Counted from the stretch's first letter, positions 1 to 9,309 are shown. The stretch is 64,000 bases of DNA from an uncultured Bacilli bacterium (GCA_934090735.1 CAKOJR010000002.1:1-64000), one strand, 5' to 3'. A program made the numbers and translations. The notes: a model not told the origin generated them from the letters alone.

Positions 1-23
1 TTTTACTGGATTTTTAGGGAAAT

Positions 24-61
24 TAAAAAAAGAAACTCCTCTTTATTGCTAGCGAGAAGTT
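24..61 (-). terminator. Orphan Rho-independent terminator at left edge
   Basis: On the minus strand an 8-bp hairpin (arms 54-61 and 34-41, one G-U pair) is followed by a U-rich run read from 24-33. It lies about 100 bases beyond the terminator of the LCP gene, with no gene between, so it is either a backup terminator or the end of an unrecognised short RNA. The rest of 1-187 shows no gene. Confidence 0.45.
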
Positions 62-160
62 ATCTTTGAATTTAACGTTTTGTTCTATGCCTGTAAAATT
101 TGTACTGGTATACTTAAAGTAGACAACCTAAACGGTTATGTTTTTATTCATCCATTCTTT

Positions 161-189
161 TCAAAAAAGAGATAACACTTGTTACCTCT
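161..189 (-). terminator. Terminator of the LCP gene
   Basis: Minus-strand 9-bp hairpin (arms 181-189 and 168-176, 4-base loop, one G-U pair) followed by six U residues from 163-168. It overlaps the stop codon of the LCP gene at 188-190. Confidence 0.75.
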
Positions 190-1660
190 ACTCTGTTTTC
201 ATTATTTCGGATATTTTTATTTTAGCATTTGCAATACTTTTATCATCAGGTTTCATGACGTATGCTTTTAGGCCTCCAGTTGAGTATGTTTTATCATAAC
301 TATCTGTTCCTGTTAGACTTATAGTTTCAATTTGCCATTTAATATTTTTATCTAATTGCATATTTACTAAGTCGGTTATATCTTTTTGTTCTATGTTTGT
401 CATTACACCATTTTGTAAGCTATTTAGAAGTTTATTATATTTTGTTAAGATAGCTGGGCTTACTGCTTTATTGATAATGCCTTCAATAATTTGACTTTGA
501 TGTTTACCTCTAGCATTGTCGCCACCAGCAAATTGATGTCTGTTTCTTGCATAAGCTAAAGCTTTCTCGCCACTTAATGTTTGTTTACCTGGTTTAATAT
601 ATATCATTTTTGAGCCGAACTGTCTTTGGGAGTTTTGCTCACATATTGTATTAGAACCGCAATCTATAGAATCATTATATCTGTAATCTGGTCTATCTAC
701 ATTTACTTCTATGCCACCTAGTGAGTCAATTATTTTAATAAATGAAGTAAAGTTTACTCTTGCATAGTAGTTAACATCAATATCTAACAAGTCACCTACA
801 GTATTTGCACTTTCTAATACACCATATATACCAGCATGTGTTAGTTTGTCTTTGGCTTTTTTACTTGATAGAGTTACATAGTAATCTCTTGGTATACTTA
901 TTATTAATACTTTGCCTTTTACGGGGTTAACTACTGCTAGTAAGTTAACGTCGCTTCGTGCTGATTTATTAACTTTGCCACTTGTATCGATGCCACTTAG
1001 ATAAACAGCAAATGGTTTTTCAGTTACTTTAACTGTTTTTAGTTTGTTTTCACTTTTTATGCTAATATCATAAGAACCAACTAATCTTAAGTTTTTAGCT
1101 TTGTCATAGCTTTCTTTATAAATTTCCATTAAACCACCGTTAACATAGATAGCATCGTTTTCTTTTTCTAGTACAGAGCTTACAGCTTCATCTATGTTAT
1201 CATAATCTTTTTCTTTAAAAGAAATTTGCTTATTTAGCTTTTCTAAAGCTTTATCACTTGGTGAGTATACTGATATGTTTTTATTTTGCAAGTCTTTAAT
1301 GTCATTATATTTAGAGTCATTTAGTACATAAAGTTCATATGTTTCAGTTCTAATGCCGATATCAAATATTTTATTAAAAAATGTTATTGTTCCAAAGGCG
1401 TAGTTGATACCAGCTATTTCTACTCCCATTATAATAATTGTAAGTAAGACGCTGACTACTTTTATATATCTTTTAGTTTTATGGCATAACATGCATATTA
1501 ATGTGAATATGATGAATGTTAATAAAACAATGCCTGGAACAAGATATTTATATGGTAAAACATTAAAATATATTAACGTTCCAGCTGCAAATACGGTTAG
1601 GATTACGAGAATTAGTGCTAGCATTCTATATATTTTTAGTTTTTTCTTTTTCTTTTTCAT
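188..1660 (-). CDS. LytR-CpsA-Psr (LCP) family glycopolymer transferase
   Basis: A 490-residue membrane protein. The N-terminus is a run of lysines followed by three membrane segments (about 13-32, 38-60, 66-86). A linker of about 130 residues resembling a small periplasmic-binding-type domain precedes the LCP domain (about 218-400). LCP signatures are visible: SARSDVNLL, IPRDYYV, LTHAG, and YARNRH followed by GGDNARGKHQSQ, which supply the conserved arginines and aspartates. Family knowledge: LCP proteins move polyprenyl-linked wall teichoic acid or capsule polymers onto peptidoglycan outside the membrane. AGGTGA lies 4 bases before the start codon. A terminator follows directly, and the gene appears monocistronic. 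Confidence 0.93.
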   Translation of the reverse strand: MKKKKKKLKIYRMLALILVILTVFAAGTLIYFNVLPYKYLVPGIVLLTFIIFTLICMLCHKTKRYIKVVSVLLTIIIMGVEIAGINYAFGTITFFNKIFDIGIRTETYELYVLNDSKYNDIKDLQNKNISVYSPSDKALEKLNKQISFKEKDYDNIDEAVSSVLEKENDAIYVNGGLMEIYKESYDKAKNLRLVGSYDISIKSENKLKTVKVTEKPFAVYLSGIDTSGKVNKSARSDVNLLAVVNPVKGKVLIISIPRDYYVTLSSKKAKDKLTHAGIYGVLESANTVGDLLDIDVNYYARVNFTSFIKIIDSLGGIEVNVDRPDYRYNDSIDCGSNTICEQNSQRQFGSKMIYIKPGKQTLSGEKALAYARNRHQFAGGDNARGKHQSQIIEGIINKAVSPAILTKYNKLLNSLQNGVMTNIEQKDITDLVNMQLDKNIKWQIETISLTGTDSYDKTYSTGGLKAYVMKPDDKSIANAKIKISEIMKTE

Positions 1661-1738
1661 AATTCACCTGCACCCTTATCTTATCATATTTTAATTTAAT
1701 ACAACTATTATTGTAAAGAAAAAGGAATTAACTTTACG

Positions 1739-2869
1739 TTACTTCCCTTTTGTGTATGATTCCATGTTGTAGTTAGTGCCTAAATTCATTTCAGTTAATT
1801 CAAATTGTTCGGCATATAATTCATTTATTTTATTTATTTGTTTTTCAATGCTTTCTTCTTGATATAATCCATCTATTTCAAGCATTTCTTTTAGCTTTTC
1901 TCTTTCAGCATATGCTAGATGGAAAATTCCACCATCATTTTCGGCAGTTTCACTTTCAAATAATCTTGTATAATCTCTTTGGAACATTAGATTATCAGGA
2001 TGGACATTTTCTTTAGCCTTGTTCCATGAGTCATATATAAACTGAGATTTACTTTCCCATTCATCATCTAATAATTCATATTTATTTTTTTCTTTAACGC
2101 TTGGTGCTTCTTCTTTTTCTACTCCAAATCTTGAAAGTTTAGATACTGGAACGTCTAGTTTGATTACCCCATTTTCATCAAGTTCATCTGGATTACTTAT
2201 ACCATTTATTTCACAAATATGTGCTACTTCATTAGCTATTTCTGTGTCAGTTAGGCGATATATTTTAGCGATTAGCCATAAGGTGTCGCCTCTTCTTAAT
2301 TTATACTCTATTCGCTGAGTTTCTTCAACAACTGCTTTATCGTCTTTACTTTCAATTCCAAAATTGCTTAATTTAGATTCTGGAACTTCCAACTTAAGAA
2401 TTGTGTCAGTTACCAAAACGCTATTTTCTTTAATGTTATTAAGTTTACAGATTTTTTTGATTTCATTAACAACTTCACTATCTGAATCACAATATTTTTT
2501 AGCGATTGACCATAGAGAGTCGCCAAATTCAACAGTATAATTAATTGTTGTTCTTTCTTCTGCTTCAGTTACGATTTCTTCTTTTGGTGGATCGGGGATT
2601 GTAGCAATAGTTCTAAAACAACAACCTGTTAAACTTGTTAACGTAATGGTTCCTGCTAGAATTAATGAAGCTGCTTTTGCTGTTTTTTGTTTATCATAAA
2701 TACTAATTGTTCCAAATTTACGCTTTAATTCTTTTAAGCTAGTTCTAAATCCTGCTACCACGGCTTTTTTAGGTACTTTAGTTAAATTGTTTGGATATAA
2801 AGTTATTTCACCATTAACAGTAGTATTTTCAACATTTCCATTTACTTTATATTTTTCTGATAGTTTCAT
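1739..2869 (-). CDS. Membrane-anchored protein with two LysM domains
   Basis: A 376-residue protein. A hydrophobic segment at about 65-84 ends in LTGCC, which could be a lipobox although it sits unusually far from the N-terminus. Two LysM-type repeats follow (about 110-165 and 187-245), each with the GDSLWSIAK or GDTLWLIAK core and each ending in a similar L-V-P-x-S-K-L-S-x-FG tail. The C-terminal 100 residues are charged, probably helical and unassigned. LysM binds N-acetylglucosamine polymers, so wall attachment is likely. The 62-residue cytoplasmic head before the membrane segment is unusual for a secreted LysM protein. The ribosome site AGGTGA is 7 bases before the ATG. Confidence 0.8.
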   Translation of the reverse strand: MKLSEKYKVNGNVENTTVNGEITLYPNNLTKVPKKAVVAGFRTSLKELKRKFGTISIYDKQKTAKAASLILAGTITLTSLTGCCFRTIATIPDPPKEEIVTEAEERTTINYTVEFGDSLWSIAKKYCDSDSEVVNEIKKICKLNNIKENSVLVTDTILKLEVPESKLSNFGIESKDDKAVVEETQRIEYKLRRGDTLWLIAKIYRLTDTEIANEVAHICEINGISNPDELDENGVIKLDVPVSKLSRFGVEKEEAPSVKEKNKYELLDDEWESKSQFIYDSWNKAKENVHPDNLMFQRDYTRLFESETAENDGGIFHLAYAEREKLKEMLEIDGLYQEESIEKQINKINELYAEQFELTEMNLGTNYNMESYTKGK

Positions 2870-2907
2870 ATATTATCACCTATTTTAAGTATATAATATT
2901 CTTTAAA

Positions 2908-4173
2908 TTATAACAAGACCCCAACTAAGGTTAGGTCATCTAAAGAAATTATTTTAACTTTAACTATTTCTCCTCTATTAATATTTTCTTTAACTTTTAT
3001 TCTTAAATAGTTATCTGTGTAGCCATAAGTGTATCCATCTTTATATTCTTCTGTCAAGAGAGTTACTTCTTTATTAAGATATTTTTGGTAGTATTCTTTT
3101 TCTAATTTATCAGATAGTTCTAGCATTTTGTGAGTCCTGTCTGTTTTTTCTTTGTCTGAGACAATATTTTTCATTTTAGATGCTGCTGTGCCATTTCTTT
3201 TAGAGTATGGAAATACATGGATTTTACCAAATTTTAGCTTTTCAGCATTTTTTAAACTTTCATTAAAGTCTTCTTCAGTTTCCGTTGGAAAACCAACGAT
3301 AAGATCGGTAGTTATATTAATATCTGGTTTAATACTTCTGATCTTTTCGATTATCTCGGTAAATTCTTCTACTTTATATTTACGGTTCATCATCTTTAAT
3401 GTATTATCACATGCACTTTGAACAGGAATATGCATATGTTTACATAGTTTTGGATTATCCCTTAGTTCATTTAAGAATTCATCGTTGTTGATTTCAGTTA
3501 TTTCAATACTACTTATTCTTATTCTTTCTAAACCATTAAATTTACTTATTTCATGAATTAATTTAGTTAAATAAGGATATCTACCCGTATGGATACCGGT
3601 AAGGACGATTTCTTTAAAGCCGTCAGCGACAAGGGATTTTATTTCATTATAAGCACTGTCATATTCTTTAAAGCGTACGCGTCCTCTTACATACGGAATA
3701 ATGCAGTAAGAACAGTAGTTATCGCATCCATCTTCTATTTTAACAAAGGCACGAGTTCTATCATAGTTTTTTGCTATTTGCATTTCTTCAAATTCAGCTT
3801 CTTGTAAGTTATAAATTTTTTTTATTTGTTTTTTATTTGTTAAATATTCTTCTAGTAATGTTACAATTTCTGTTTTATCTTTATTTCCCAAAATTATATC
3901 TATATCTAAATCTTCTAATTCTTTTGGATCTTGCTGAGTATAGCATCCACAAACGATTATTATAGCATTTGGATTTTCTCTTTTAGCTTTTCTAATTATT
4001 TTACGATCTTTAGCATCGCTTTGATTTGTTACTGAACATGTATTAATTACGACTACGTCCGGTTTATCATCAAGCGACACTATTTTATATTTATTATCAA
4101 TGAAGATTCCTTTGATTACTTCTGATTCATAAAAATTAACTTTACACCCTAATGTTTCAATTGCTACTTTCAT
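2908..4173 (-). CDS. mtaB: tRNA threonylcarbamoyladenosine methylthiotransferase MtaB
   Basis: 421 residues, normal for MtaB, a radical-SAM enzyme that converts t6A37 to ms2t6A37 in ANN-decoding tRNAs. The N-terminal UPF0004 domain supplies three cluster cysteines (TLGCKVN, NTCSVT, VCGCY). The radical-SAM CxxxCxxC is CDNYCSYC near residue 150, and the C-terminal 60 residues look like a TRAM RNA-binding domain. The TLGCKVN start favours MtaB over MiaB. A strong AGGAGG lies 5 bases before the ATG. The U-run of the upstream gene's terminator lies directly before this ribosome site, so expression depends on read-through or a local promoter. Confidence 0.93.
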   Translation of the reverse strand: MKVAIETLGCKVNFYESEVIKGIFIDNKYKIVSLDDKPDVVVINTCSVTNQSDAKDRKIIRKAKRENPNAIIIVCGCYTQQDPKELEDLDIDIILGNKDKTEIVTLLEEYLTNKKQIKKIYNLQEAEFEEMQIAKNYDRTRAFVKIEDGCDNYCSYCIIPYVRGRVRFKEYDSAYNEIKSLVADGFKEIVLTGIHTGRYPYLTKLIHEISKFNGLERIRISSIEITEINNDEFLNELRDNPKLCKHMHIPVQSACDNTLKMMNRKYKVEEFTEIIEKIRSIKPDINITTDLIVGFPTETEEDFNESLKNAEKLKFGKIHVFPYSKRNGTAASKMKNIVSDKEKTDRTHKMLELSDKLEKEYYQKYLNKEVTLLTEEYKDGYTYGYTDNYLRIKVKENINRGEIVKVKIISLDDLTLVGVLL

Positions 4174-4182
4174 GTTTACCTC

Positions 4183-4206
4183 CTAAAAAAAAGCCACTAA
4201 TGGCTT
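4183..4206 (-). terminator. Terminator between the 4197 gene and mtaB
   Basis: Minus-strand hairpin with perfect 6-bp arms (4201-4206 and 4191-4196, loop 4197-4200) and eight U residues from 4183-4190. It contains the stop codon of the upstream gene and ends directly before the mtaB ribosome site. Confidence 0.75.
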
Positions 4207-4685
4207 AAATCTTTTTGTAATTCCTTTAATGCCTTTAGAAAATTTTCTTCTTCTTCATATTCGAACATTTTTACATTTAATTTTGGCATCTCAAGAGTAT
4301 TTTCATTTTTATCTTCACTAAATGATATCTTTCTTACCTCAAGTTCAGGAATAGGATTGCTATATTCATCATCATAATTAATATTTATTTTATCTTTGTT
4401 TTTTAAAAGTTCATCATAACTAATTATAGCATTGTTTTCTTGTTCTTCTTCATAACTGGTTAATTTGATTGTTTCCGGCTTGTAATTCTTTTCAATATTT
4501 TTACATACTGCTTCAATATCAAAACCATCTTTGCCAATAACTACTTCTTCATCATCACCACATTTGATTAGATATACAATATATACTAATAAGATAATCA
4601 GTAAAATTGTTCCAATAAAGAAGAAATAATCTCCCATACTAAGTGAATAAATAAACCCCATTAAATTTTCTAATAATTCTTTCAT
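4197..4685 (-). CDS. Small single-span membrane protein with acidic tail
   Basis: About 162 residues from the ATG at 4685. The reading frame extends to a TTG at 4697, but GGTG lies at a good distance before 4685, so that ATG is preferred. A short amphipathic N-terminus precedes one strong membrane helix (about 20-42). The remaining 120 residues are rich in Glu, Asp, Asn and Lys and look cytoplasmic or disordered. I do not recognise a family. It is followed at once by a terminator; it could be the last gene of a unit beginning with the CPBP pair upstream. Confidence 0.6.
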   Translation of the reverse strand: MKELLENLMGFIYSLSMGDYFFFIGTILLIILLVYIVYLIKCGDDEEVVIGKDGFDIEAVCKNIEKNYKPETIKLTSYEEEQENNAIISYDELLKNKDKININYDDEYSNPIPELEVRKISFSEDKNENTLEMPKLNVKMFEYEEEENFLKALKELQKDLSH

Positions 4686-4732
4686 AACTAACACCAAAAT
4701 TTCTTTCTATTATACATTATTTTTTTATTTTT

Positions 4733-5419
4733 TCAAGAGCAAAGTAAGAGGAGCATACTTACAAAATTGTTTAATCCATGAATAATCATTGGATAATAAA
4801 TATTGTCTTCTTTTTTATAAATATAAGCTAGAACCATGCCCATTGTTACATAAGGAATGCTGTTTATTAAAGCATATATTATGTCTAAGTCTGTCGGAAA
4901 AATATGCAGGAAGCCAAAGATTATGCCACTTGTAATTATAAACAGGCTTTTATTTCTAATTATTTTACTGATACCTAGTCTAAAGATGCCTTCTTCAACA
5001 ATTGGAGTTGTAATACTACTTGTTAAAAGCATTAAGATAGGTGCACTTGTTGTATATAAATTGATTGCTTCTTGATTTTCACTAACATTTACTTCATAAC
5101 CACATAATAAACATAGAACTGTCATTACGATACTGCTTATTATTTTTATTACCCAAAATATGCAGAAGTATTTTACTAGTTTTTTTATAAAATCTTTATC
5201 AGATAAGATGGCTTTACCCTTTATAAAGTCTTTGTTATATAAGATAAAGATTAAAACTGCTAAGATCACTTCAGATGCAGATGTGATAATTACAATGTCT
5301 TTATAATTGGTTATAGCAAAGCCCATACTTTTTATGCCTAATGCTAATAATGAACTTAAGGTAAAAAATGTAATAAGAGCAACTGCTAATTTAATTATAT
5401 TAATTAATCTTTCTTTCAT
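4733..5419 (-). CDS. CPBP family intramembrane glutamic protease
   Basis: 228 residues with about six to seven membrane helices. All motifs of the CPBP (Abi/CAAX-type) proteases are present: EEGIFR (E142, E143, R147), the second-helix histidine in FGFLHI (H172) and HGLNN near the C-terminus (H214, N217/218). Members cleave within membranes, and many bacterial ones serve peptide maturation or immunity, but the substrate here is unknown. The stop is TGA, which helps exclude Mycoplasma-type code use. Seven bases separate it from its upstream neighbour, a sister protein without these residues, so the two are probably co-expressed. Confidence 0.85.
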   Translation of the reverse strand: MKERLINIIKLAVALITFFTLSSLLALGIKSMGFAITNYKDIVIITSASEVILAVLIFILYNKDFIKGKAILSDKDFIKKLVKYFCIFWVIKIISSIVMTVLCLLCGYEVNVSENQEAINLYTTSAPILMLLTSSITTPIVEEGIFRLGISKIIRNKSLFIITSGIIFGFLHIFPTDLDIIYALINSIPYVTMGMVLAYIYKKEDNIYYPMIIHGLNNFVSMLLLLCS

Positions 5420-5426
5420 ATTAGCC

Positions 5427-6107
5427 TCACATTATACTGCTATATAGTACACTTGCTAGAAGAATATAAATACTATAAGTTACAATACTTGTTACTATAT
5501 TATTATTTTTTCTATAGATAACTGCTAGAAGCATAAATAATATAAATGTTAAACTTGAATTTATTATCATGTAACCAATAGTGCCTTTAATTAAATATGC
5601 GTTATATAAAGCTGCAGCTAGTCCAGAAGCAATGATGCTTCCACTATAACTAAATAAACGATTAACTCCAAGATCAAATATAGTAACTTTTAAGAATGGA
5701 ATTAATATAATGTTTTTTAAAAATTCTATTATAAGATCTAAATTAAATGGTTTATTAAATATATTATAGAAGCTTATACTGTTATAACTTATGTAAAAGC
5801 TTTTAGCTATTACTGATAAGATATAGTTTGATACTAACATAACAACAAATATTATTAGGAAAGCAACAAAAGCATAAATCATATTACTCATAAATTTTCT
5901 TTTAAATTTTTTAAATTCGCTTTTTAGTTCTGGTTTGTAAATAAGATAGATAAAAAATGAAATAATAATATATAATATTATGGTTGTAATCGTTTCACTA
6001 ATATTGATTTTAAACAGTGAAAGAAACTTATAAAAGTATTCTTCAGAAAATAACAATATTATAAAACTTAATAGTAATCTAATTAAATTAACTGCAAAAT
6101 CTTTCAT
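5427..6107 (-). CDS. CPBP-like membrane protein lacking catalytic residues
   Basis: 226 residues, six to seven predicted helices. The C-terminal half can be aligned by eye with the adjacent CPBP protease: IPFLKVTIFDLG sits where the protease has TTPIVEEGIFRLG, and AVIYRKNNNI where it has AYIYKKEDNI. The active-site Glu-Glu-Arg become Lys140, Val141 and Asp145, and both histidine motifs are lost. It is therefore probably a diverged tandem duplicate acting as a non-catalytic partner or regulator. An alternative is an unrelated membrane protein of similar topology. The C-terminal match was made by eye and not scored. Confidence 0.6.
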   Translation of the reverse strand: MKDFAVNLIRLLLSFIILLFSEEYFYKFLSLFKINISETITTIILYIIISFFIYLIYKPELKSEFKKFKRKFMSNMIYAFVAFLIIFVVMLVSNYILSVIAKSFYISYNSISFYNIFNKPFNLDLIIEFLKNIILIPFLKVTIFDLGVNRLFSYSGSIIASGLAAALYNAYLIKGTIGYMIINSSLTFILFMLLAVIYRKNNNIVTSIVTYSIYILLASVLYSSIM

Positions 6108-6191
6108 AACTTCTCCCTACTATATTAATGATAAATCATTTGTTTTTCGCTAGCAATAGATTACATTTAATTTACAACTGTATTGACAGAA

Positions 6192-6845
6192 TTAGACACT
6201 TTTTAAGTCGGTATATTTTATTAAATAAATTTTTTTATTTTTATAAAATGCGTAAAAAACATCATTTAAACCAGTATCTTGTTTGTCTAAATAATTAAGT
6301 AGCCAGTATTTACTATGTTTGATTTCTTTAAGGGTTTTTGACTGAATTACCCCATCAACAATAAGAGCCAGAGGGTAAGTTCCTTCGGTTTTGAAAAAGT
6401 TGTATTTAAAGATACTTAGTTTACCATTTGTTTCTAAAAAAGCATATTCGACGTCTTCAATGGATTTGATATTATTTTGTCTTAAACTAAGTAAAAGGTC
6501 ATCTAAGCTATATCTTTGTTTAATCATTTCTTTATAATTAAGGACTCCTTTATTTATGATAATGCTCGGTTTACCGTCTAAAAGATTTCTGAATGTTCGT
6601 GATTTTATTGATAAGAAGGCAAAGATGATTTCAATTAATACTAAAACTGATATTGGTGCTACGGTTAAAATTATGGGATCATCTATATTTTCAATGCTAA
6701 TAGCAACTAATTCTGCAATTAGGATAGATACGATTAGGTCAATAACGCCTAACTGACCTATTTCTCTTTTACCCATAAGACGGTAACTTAGCATTATAAA
6801 AAAATAAAAGAAAAGAGTTCTGAAAACAGCTACAAACAATTTCAT
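6192..6845 (-). CDS. DUF421 (YetF/YkjA-type) membrane protein
   Basis: 217 residues. Three N-terminal membrane helices contain the family signature YRLMGKREIGQLGVIDLI. The cytoplasmic part follows the DUF421 pattern, with LLDGKPSIIINKGVLN and then RYSLDDLLLSLRQ. The family is common in Firmicutes, including spore-formers; its biochemical role is not settled. An AGGTGA-type site is visible before the ATG. It is divergent from the sortase gene at 6922, with 76 bases between. Confidence 0.88.
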   Translation of the reverse strand: MKLFVAVFRTLFFYFFIMLSYRLMGKREIGQLGVIDLIVSILIAELVAISIENIDDPIILTVAPISVLVLIEIIFAFLSIKSRTFRNLLDGKPSIIINKGVLNYKEMIKQRYSLDDLLLSLRQNNIKSIEDVEYAFLETNGKLSIFKYNFFKTEGTYPLALIVDGVIQSKTLKEIKHSKYWLLNYLDKQDTGLNDVFYAFYKNKKIYLIKYTDLKSV

Positions 6846-6921
6846 AACATCACCTATATTATATTGATTAATTTTAATTTTTCTTATTCACTTTAGTAAT
6901 AATTTATGATATTATAAGTTT

Positions 6922-8547
6922 ATGATAAAGATAGTATTTAAAATAAATGGTAATAATATAAATGCTTATAAGCTTTTAAAAGATACTCCTAAAGAAGATT
7001 TGAATAAAACAAATGTCATTGATACTAAAGAGTTAGTTTTCTCTGATATTTATATAAAAAATAATCTTGAATTGGTATCTTCCTTTTTGAATGTTATAAT
7101 AATTAAACGTAAAATAAATACAATTGTTATTAAAGATTTCGAACTTACTATGCTTATTTTAGATATTATTAATACTATTCCTAATATTACTAATCTAATT
7201 ATTAAATCAGATGAAGCAATTAATTATGATATATTTTTGAAATTACTTGATAATAATTATTTAGAAAATTTAGAGGTTTATGATTTTCCAAGAATTCTTT
7301 TGGAAAGATTAGATACTAATAAAAAAATAGTTGTTAAGACAAGAACTGAAATATTATTTATAAGTAATTTTATGAAAGTCAATAATCTTAATACTTATTC
7401 TGATATTTATTATAAGAAAAATATTATTATATCTAATTTTACAAAAGATGATCAAAACGACTTAATTACATTTATTAAGGTTAATAAGTATTTAAAAGAA
7501 ATTATATTTAAGGATTTTAATGTTAGTAGTTTTGATTTACTGATGAATTTGCTTATTCAAAATGCTAGAGAAAATATTAAAATAAGTTTTGATTACGATA
7601 ATTTAAAAGATACTGATATAAATGTTATAGGTAAATATAAGAAAGTAAATGAAAGATTACTACTTAATTCAAATATAACTTTTAAAATTAATTATAGTGA
7701 TGAATATAAAAAAAATAATTTATTTAAGCAAATTAATTTAAGCTTTATTAAGGTATCATTAGGTGCAGTTATTTCAGCGGTTATTATTATGATTGGAATT
7801 AACTATTATAAAAATTATGTTGATGAGCAGCATTATTTAGGAATTGAAAATAATTTAAAAGAAATTATAAAAAATAATCAAAAAAAGACTGAAGATGAGA
7901 TTCCTTTGGATATAATCGAACCTGGTGATGATGATGATTCAACAACAACTACAACAACTACTACAACGGTTTATGATATTCAATATGAAAAAGTATTTTC
8001 AACTTTACAAGGAATAAATAAAGATACTGTTGGTTGGCTTACAGTTAACAATACAAAAATTGATTATCCTGTAGTTCAAGGTAAAGATAATGACTATTAT
8101 CTAAAACGTGATTATTATCAAAGCAAAAATCGTCATGGTTGGATATTTATGGATTATCGAAATAATCCAGATGAATTAGATGAAAATACTATCATATATG
8201 GTCATAATTTAGCAAATCAAACTATGTTTGGTACACTAAGATATGCACTTAACTCTTATTGGTATAATAAAAGTGCTAATCAAATTATAACTTTTAACAC
8301 ACCGAATGCTAATATGAAATTTCAGATATTTTCTATTTATACAATTCCTACTACTAATGATTATTTGGACGTTACGTTTCCTAGTGTTGGTGCTTATCAA
8401 GAATATATTGATTTAGTTAAAGAAAGAAGTATTTATGATTTTAATGTTGAAGTTACTCCTGATGATAAATTACTTACTTTGTCTACTTGCGCTAATGGTA
8501 ATGATAAGAGGCTTGTTGTTCATGCAAAATTAATAAAAGAAAGCTAA
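6922..8547 (+). CDS. Class B sortase fused to a large N-terminal cytoplasmic domain
   Basis: 541 residues in three parts: a leucine/isoleucine-rich cytoplasmic region with LRR-like spacing (about 1-270), one membrane helix (about 273-295), and, after a Thr-run linker near residue 345, a complete class B sortase domain (about 355-541). Catalytic residues are His428 (YGHN), Cys523 (TLSTC) and Arg530 (NDKRLVV). Class B enzymes typically process NPxTN/NPxTG signals, and two substrates with such signals lie at 41761 and 49217. No good ribosome site precedes the ATG, and a possible -10 (TATGAT, 6905-6910) would give an almost leaderless transcript. It ends in a terminator shared with the opposing operon. 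Confidence 0.85.
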   Translation: MIKIVFKINGNNINAYKLLKDTPKEDLNKTNVIDTKELVFSDIYIKNNLELVSSFLNVIIIKRKINTIVIKDFELTMLILDIINTIPNITNLIIKSDEAINYDIFLKLLDNNYLENLEVYDFPRILLERLDTNKKIVVKTRTEILFISNFMKVNNLNTYSDIYYKKNIIISNFTKDDQNDLITFIKVNKYLKEIIFKDFNVSSFDLLMNLLIQNARENIKISFDYDNLKDTDINVIGKYKKVNERLLLNSNITFKINYSDEYKKNNLFKQINLSFIKVSLGAVISAVIIMIGINYYKNYVDEQHYLGIENNLKEIIKNNQKKTEDEIPLDIIEPGDDDDSTTTTTTTTTVYDIQYEKVFSTLQGINKDTVGWLTVNNTKIDYPVVQGKDNDYYLKRDYYQSKNRHGWIFMDYRNNPDELDENTIIYGHNLANQTMFGTLRYALNSYWYNKSANQIITFNTPNANMKFQIFSIYTIPTTNDYLDVTFPSVGAYQEYIDLVKERSIYDFNVEVTPDDKLLTLSTCANGNDKRLVVHAKLIKES

Positions 8548-8561
8548 TTAAGCTTTCTTTT
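8535..8561. terminator. Shared bidirectional terminator
   Basis: Perfect 11-bp inverted repeat (8535-8545 and 8551-8561, 5-base loop) with A-rich and T-rich outer ends. It spans the abutting stop codons of the convergent sortase (8545-8547) and membrane-protein (8548-8550) genes and can end both transcripts. Confidence 0.85.
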
Positions 8562-9309
8562 GATTTTCTTTAATAACTTCTAAAATTGCTCTCATTTGAC
8601 GATATTCATCTAGTGTAAACATGTCATCAGAGCTTTTCTTTTCGACTACTACATACTCTACTTTTGGTTCGTATACAACTTGTTTTCTAATTTCTTCAAT
8701 TGTTTTTGGTAATTCTGGTTCTTCATAAAAATTTTCTTCTCTTTTTGGTTTTGATAGAGATTTAATTATTTTGATTAATATTAGAGCTACTATCCAAACT
8801 ATAAATATTCCTAAACTTATTTCAAATAATATCATTAAATGGTCATTTGTATAAATGCTAATTTTACTTGATAAATCAACTTTAGAATTTTCAATTTCAT
8901 CTAAAATAAGAAAGAAAATATAACTATTTGAGATAAATGCTAAAGCATTAAACATTTTAATATTCGAAGAAATCTTTTTACTTATTAATGAATATACTAG
9001 AATAATTAAACTAACTATTAGCATAATTATATACTCTAATACAGTTGGAAAATAAATTAATGATACTATGTTTTTAGAAATACTATCTAAAAGAATTAAT
9101 AATGAGTCATAATACATGGAAATAAGAATTCCAATTACTAATATACTTAGTACCATATAAATCTTTTTCGTTTTATTATCTTTTTTAGAAATAAATTTAA
9201 TGTCTATTAAAATAAGTACTAAGCCAAATAATAAGACTAAAAAAAGAGGTGACGAAAAAATCAGATCAAAAACAGTTCTAATTTTTTCTAGTAAAGTAAA
9301 CTCTACCAT
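8548..9309 (-). CDS. Unknown polytopic membrane protein of the adhesin-sortase operon
   Basis: 253 residues with about five membrane helices in the first 190 residues, then a charged cytoplasmic tail containing an EEPELPKTIEEIRKQ stretch and a predicted C-terminal helix. No family recognised. It is the third gene of the operon, 28 bases after the adhesin's sortase, so a role in adhesin export, sorting or polymerisation is possible, but only by position. Its stop codon abuts that of the converging class B sortase. Confidence 0.65.
   Translation of the reverse strand: MVEFTLLEKIRTVFDLIFSSPLFLVLLFGLVLILIDIKFISKKDNKTKKIYMVLSILVIGILISMYYDSLLILLDSISKNIVSLIYFPTVLEYIIMLIVSLIILVYSLISKKISSNIKMFNALAFISNSYIFFLILDEIENSKVDLSSKISIYTNDHLMILFEISLGIFIVWIVALILIKIIKSLSKPKREENFYEEPELPKTIEEIRKQVVYEPKVEYVVVEKKSSDDMFTLDEYRQMRAILEVIKENQKKA

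Noticed and set aside
1404..1694. 96-residue plus-strand frame opposite the LCP gene
   Set aside because: Lies fully over the coding strand of the LCP protein's membrane helices; hydrophobic shadow with poly-Phe end.
4733..5419. TGA read as Trp (Mycoplasma code)
   Set aside because: Several genes end at TGA with the following gene placed for coupling (ASCH/miaA overlap), and conserved Trp residues use TGG.
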